Positions 14,508 to 16,534 of a stretch of 16,534 nt of DNA are shown here, one piece after another (the stretch's first letter is position 1; every line of letters starts with the position of its first letter). The notes under the pieces were generated by a model. The model ran no database searches. It was not told the origin of the DNA and saw only the letters and a program-made list of their open reading frames with translations. This stretch comes from Acidobacteriota bacterium (GTDB taxonomy: Bacteria; Acidobacteriota; Terriglobia; Terriglobales; Acidobacteriaceae). Position numbers and translations under genes: made by a program. The DNA lies in contig JAKABE010000032.1 of assembly GCA_021801945.1 (NCBI GenBank), positions 1 through 16,534 on the forward strand, read 5' to 3'.

Positions 14508-14516
14508 TAACAGGCT

Positions 14517-14520
14517 CTAG
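14517..14520. repeat. Target-site duplication, right copy (CTAG)
   Basis: This matches 13621-13624 and directly follows the right terminal repeat of the insertion sequence. Confidence 0.75.
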
Positions 14521-14765
14521 GGAAGCTTCAGGGGATCCACTCTGCTGGAAGAGGCGTTCGAATTGGTTCTTTCTTGAGACAAGAGCCTCTCCGCCACATT
14601 GAATCTCCTGTTAGGAACTCTGGATCTACTCTAGCCGGCTCTACTACCTTATCCGTAAAGTTCCGGAACGGAAGTCAGCAGCGCCAGCCTCATGGCCGGC
14701 ATTTGTGCGGACCTCCTGGCCTGCGCTGGGCTGAATTTCGACTACTGAATCACGCAGTCACGGTA
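14521..14765. other. Convergent spacer between the insertion sequence and flgL
   Basis: No clear gene. A perfect palindrome GTTCCGGAAC lies at 14660-14669. On the minus strand a 23-codon frame (14528-14599) has a good AGGAG six bases before its ATG, but the product (MWRRGSCLKKEP...) is unrecognised. No strong T-tailed terminator for flgL is visible. Confidence 0.35.
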
Positions 14766-15668
14766 CTACATGGGCGGCGGGAGATAGTTGAGCAGAGTGT
14801 TGGGAAGAACCCTCCCCGCCGCAGCCAGGGCCGCACTGTTGTCGATTTCAGCCTGGCCCAGTTCAGTGGCCACCGTCGCCATATTCGCCCCGACCAGGTT
14901 ATTCTGTTGCGTCGTGAGCGTGACGGTCTCCTGCTGCAGGTAGTTCTCCTGCGAGTTCAACTGGCTTTCAGCGTTGCTGTAAAAGCCCTGCGCCTGGCTG
15001 ATCGTTTGAATGCTTGAATTCACGGCCGTGGTGGCGCTAGCAATCTGCGCGCTGTTTCCGCTCTGGAGTGCAGTTGCCAGCGAACTGAGCGCCCCGATCA
15101 CACTCTTGCTTGAGCTGGAGAAAATCTGACTCCCAGGCAAGTTGATCTGAACGCTCAGGCTGTCGCCCACCACGACGGAGTTAGCGTTAGCGTTTCCGGT
15201 GTACGCGTACCCGGTAGGCGAGGAAGAATCAGCGGCGTAAGGTGCCGCGCCCGTTGCAGTCCCCCCAAATAAATACACACCGCCGATGGACGCATTGGCC
15301 TGGGATACGACCGTGGAAAGGATCGACCGCACCTGCTGCGCCAAAGCGGCGAGATTGGAACTGTTGGTGGTGCTGTTTGCGCCTTCGGTGCCCAGAGACA
15401 CAGCCTGAGTCAGGGATGAAACCACCGAGCTCAGCACTGAGCCCGCCTGCTGCACTTGCGACAGCGCGCTGGAGATGTTCTGGGTGTACCGGTCGACGTT
15501 CGCCGTTTCCAGAGTATTATTCACCATCAACGCGGCAGCGCTGGGATTATCCGAGGGCGTGTTGACGCTCTTTCCGGTGGCAACTTCCTGCAGCAGGGTA
15601 TTGAGCGTCGCCTGGCTCTCGCTGATGTCGGCCACGATATTGGGGACGATGTTCGTATTTACGCGCAT
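14766..15668 (-). CDS. flgL: Flagellar hook-associated protein FlgL (HAP3)
   Basis: FlgL joins FlgK to the filament at the hook-filament junction, outside the cell. The 300-residue protein has normal length and flagellin-like ends. The N-terminus is MRVNTNIVPNIV, followed by LLQEVATGKSVNTPSDNPSAAALMV, the FlgL equivalent of the flagellin D1 motif. The middle contains NASIGGVYLFGGTAT, typical of FlgL. The C-terminal helices include NAESQLNSQENYL and GANMATVATELGQAEI. The final residues are LNYLPPPM. The gene begins 5 bp after the flgK stop and has no clear Shine-Dalgarno sequence of its own, so it is probably translated by reinitiation after flgK. It converges with fliC-fliD-fliS across the insertion sequence. 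Confidence 0.93.
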   Translation of the reverse strand: MRVNTNIVPNIVADISESQATLNTLLQEVATGKSVNTPSDNPSAAALMVNNTLETANVDRYTQNISSALSQVQQAGSVLSSVVSSLTQAVSLGTEGANSTTNSSNLAALAQQVRSILSTVVSQANASIGGVYLFGGTATGAAPYAADSSSPTGYAYTGNANANSVVVGDSLSVQINLPGSQIFSSSSKSVIGALSSLATALQSGNSAQIASATTAVNSSIQTISQAQGFYSNAESQLNSQENYLQQETVTLTTQQNNLVGANMATVATELGQAEIDNSAALAAAGRVLPNTLLNYLPPPM

Positions 15669-15673
15669 AGGAG

Positions 15674-16534
15674 TTAGAACGTCTGCGAGCTGCCCATATT
15701 GAGGGCAACGGTGTTCAGGATTTGAATGGTGCTTACGACGCGTGCTGCGGCCTCGTACGCCGTCTGATAACGGATAAGGTTGGAGGTCTCCGAATCAAGG
15801 TTGACGCCGGAGACCGAGCTTTGCTGGTTGGTGAGCTGCGTAATGCTGTTGCTCAACGCCGCAGTTTGCGCATTGGCATTGGAGGTGGCGCTGCCTACCT
15901 GGTAGATCAAATCGGAGTAGGCCGCGGCCGGCGTTTGGCCGGAAGACATGTTGCCGTTTACAGCAGCAAGAAGTTTGCTCACGTTGCCGTTGCTGCCGGC
16001 AGAACCGTCGGAGCTGGCCGCTATCTGGGAGCCGCTGGTTAACGCAACGGTGATGCCGGCGGCGGCCGAACCCGTCGAGGGAATGCTGAAGAAAGGTTGT
16101 CCGGCGACACCGGTCGAATCGTAGCCCTGTGCTTGAGCGGCATTGAAGCTGGCGGCGAACTGGCTGGCAAGGCCGTTCAGGGAGTTCATGAATCCGGGTA
16201 TCACCTGATCACGCATCTGGATGAGCCCGCCAAGCTGGCCTCCCTGGAGGCTCGTGGTAATGTTGTTGCCGTTCGAGTCCAGCACCTGCTTGAAGCCGTC
16301 CGCGCCGGTCGTGGTTTGCAGGGTAAAGCTCTGGCTGCCCATCACCAGCGGCGTGCCGTTGCCGGTGGTAATCACCTCGCCATCGCTGCTCTGGGTGATG
16401 GAGATGCTGGTCAGCGTCGAGAGCTGTTGCACAAGCTGGTCCCGTTGGTCCTGGATCGTGCCGCCGTTTTGCTGGGTCACGACCGGCTGCGTCAACTGCG
16501 CATTGAGCGAGGCAATCTGGCTGGTAAGCGAGTT
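15674..16534 (-). CDS. flgK: Flagellar hook-associated protein FlgK (HAP1), partial C-terminal part
   Basis: FlgK forms the first junction layer between hook and filament. Only the last 286 residues are in the window; the frame is open to the right edge. The fragment starts NSLTSQIASLNAQLTQ and leads into IQDQRDQLVQQLSTLTSISI, which matches the DQRDQLV region of FlgK. Further on are QVIPGFMNSLNGLASQFAAS, FNAAQAQGYDSTG and PFFSIP. The C-terminal D0 helix reads SNLIRYQTAYEAAARVVSTI, then QILNTVALNMGS. All are FlgK hallmarks. It is cotranscribed with flgL 5 bp downstream. Its promoter lies outside the window; by analogy with the neighbours a sigma-28 or sigma-54 element could be expected, which is inference. 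Confidence 0.93.
   Translation of the reverse strand, partial: NSLTSQIASLNAQLTQPVVTQQNGGTIQDQRDQLVQQLSTLTSISITQSSDGEVITTGNGTPLVMGSQSFTLQTTTGADGFKQVLDSNGNNITTSLQGGQLGGLIQMRDQVIPGFMNSLNGLASQFAASFNAAQAQGYDSTGVAGQPFFSIPSTGSAAAGITVALTSGSQIAASSDGSAGSNGNVSKLLAAVNGNMSSGQTPAAAYSDLIYQVGSATSNANAQTAALSNSITQLTNQQSSVSGVNLDSETSNLIRYQTAYEAAARVVSTIQILNTVALNMGSSQTF

Larger units (their letters stand above)
13625..14516 (+). mobile_element. Complete IS5-family insertion sequence (IS427-like), 892 bp
   Basis: The left end reads AGCCTGTTATTAACTT (13625-13640) and the right end is its exact reverse complement (14501-14516). CTAG flanks both sides. Because CTAG is itself palindromic, an equally good reading is a TA duplication with 17-bp ends that start GAGCCTG (13624-14517). 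The element carries a two-frame transposase in the plus direction. Perfect ends and an intact duplication point to a fairly recent insertion. It sits between the convergent fliS and flgL 3' ends, so it disrupts no gene I can see. Confidence 0.92.

Noticed and set aside
14655..14690. TAAAGTTC resembling a sigma-28 -35 box
   Set aside because: No GCCGATAA-like -10 follows at the right distance, and the plus strand downstream leads into the 3' end of the convergent flgL gene.
1..16534. CRISPR arrays, rRNA genes, prophage or toxin-antitoxin modules
   Set aside because: No regularly spaced repeats, rRNA-like sequence, phage genes or paired small genes were seen on either strand.

Overview
The window is bacterial DNA of moderately high G+C. 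Its gene content fits a flagellated member of the Acidobacteriota (Terriglobia-like). That placement is an inference: it rests on the imuA-imuB-dnaE2 mutasome cassette, the style of the flagellin and hook proteins, and dense GC-rich coding. No rRNA or core phylogenetic marker is present to prove it.

Layout, left to right. (1) 1-436, minus: the N-terminal part of an oligopeptide/nickel-type ABC transporter permease that runs off the left edge. (2) 437-1044: about 600 bp with no gene I can defend. (3) 1045-2196, plus: an RhlE-like DEAD-box RNA helicase whose motif II reads DEVD, with a hairpin terminator that overlaps its stop codon. (4) 2558-2642, plus: tRNA-Leu (anticodon UAG). (5) 2930-8455, minus: an overlapping operon imuA-imuB-dnaE2 for SOS-induced mutagenic translesion synthesis. 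It is divergent from an SRAP-family protein (YedK/HMCES-like abasic-site crosslinker, 8568-9251, plus). The 112-bp divergent promoter region holds a TTGACA box and an almost perfect 11-bp tandem repeat overlapping the expected imuA transcription start, which is a candidate SOS operator. (6) 9252-10290: gene-poor, with what look like minus-strand remnants of a broken gene. (7) 10291-13624, plus: late flagellar genes fliC, fliD and fliS. Both fliC and the fliD-fliS pair are preceded by exact GCCGATAA sigma-28 (FliA) -10 elements. (8) 13625-14516: a complete IS5-family (IS427-like) insertion sequence immediately after the fliS stop, with 16-bp perfect terminal repeats, a CTAG duplication and a transposase split by a -1 shift. 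(9) 14766-16534, minus: flgL and the C-terminal part of flgK, convergent with fliCDS.

How the genes work together. ImuA, ImuB and DnaE2 form a translesion replicase: DnaE2 is catalytic, and ImuB is a catalytically dead Y-family adaptor with a beta-clamp motif. The divergent SRAP protein would protect abasic sites in single-stranded DNA, so 2930-9251 reads as a DNA-damage island. FliC, FliD (cap), FliS (flagellin chaperone), FlgL and FlgK (hook-filament junction) form the distal, late-assembled part of the flagellum, which fits the sigma-28 promoters. I see no strong evidence for a wholly new system. The most testable new points are the imuA/SRAP operator, the palindromic insert that seems to have become the ImuA C-terminus, and the broken gene between the SRAP gene and fliC.
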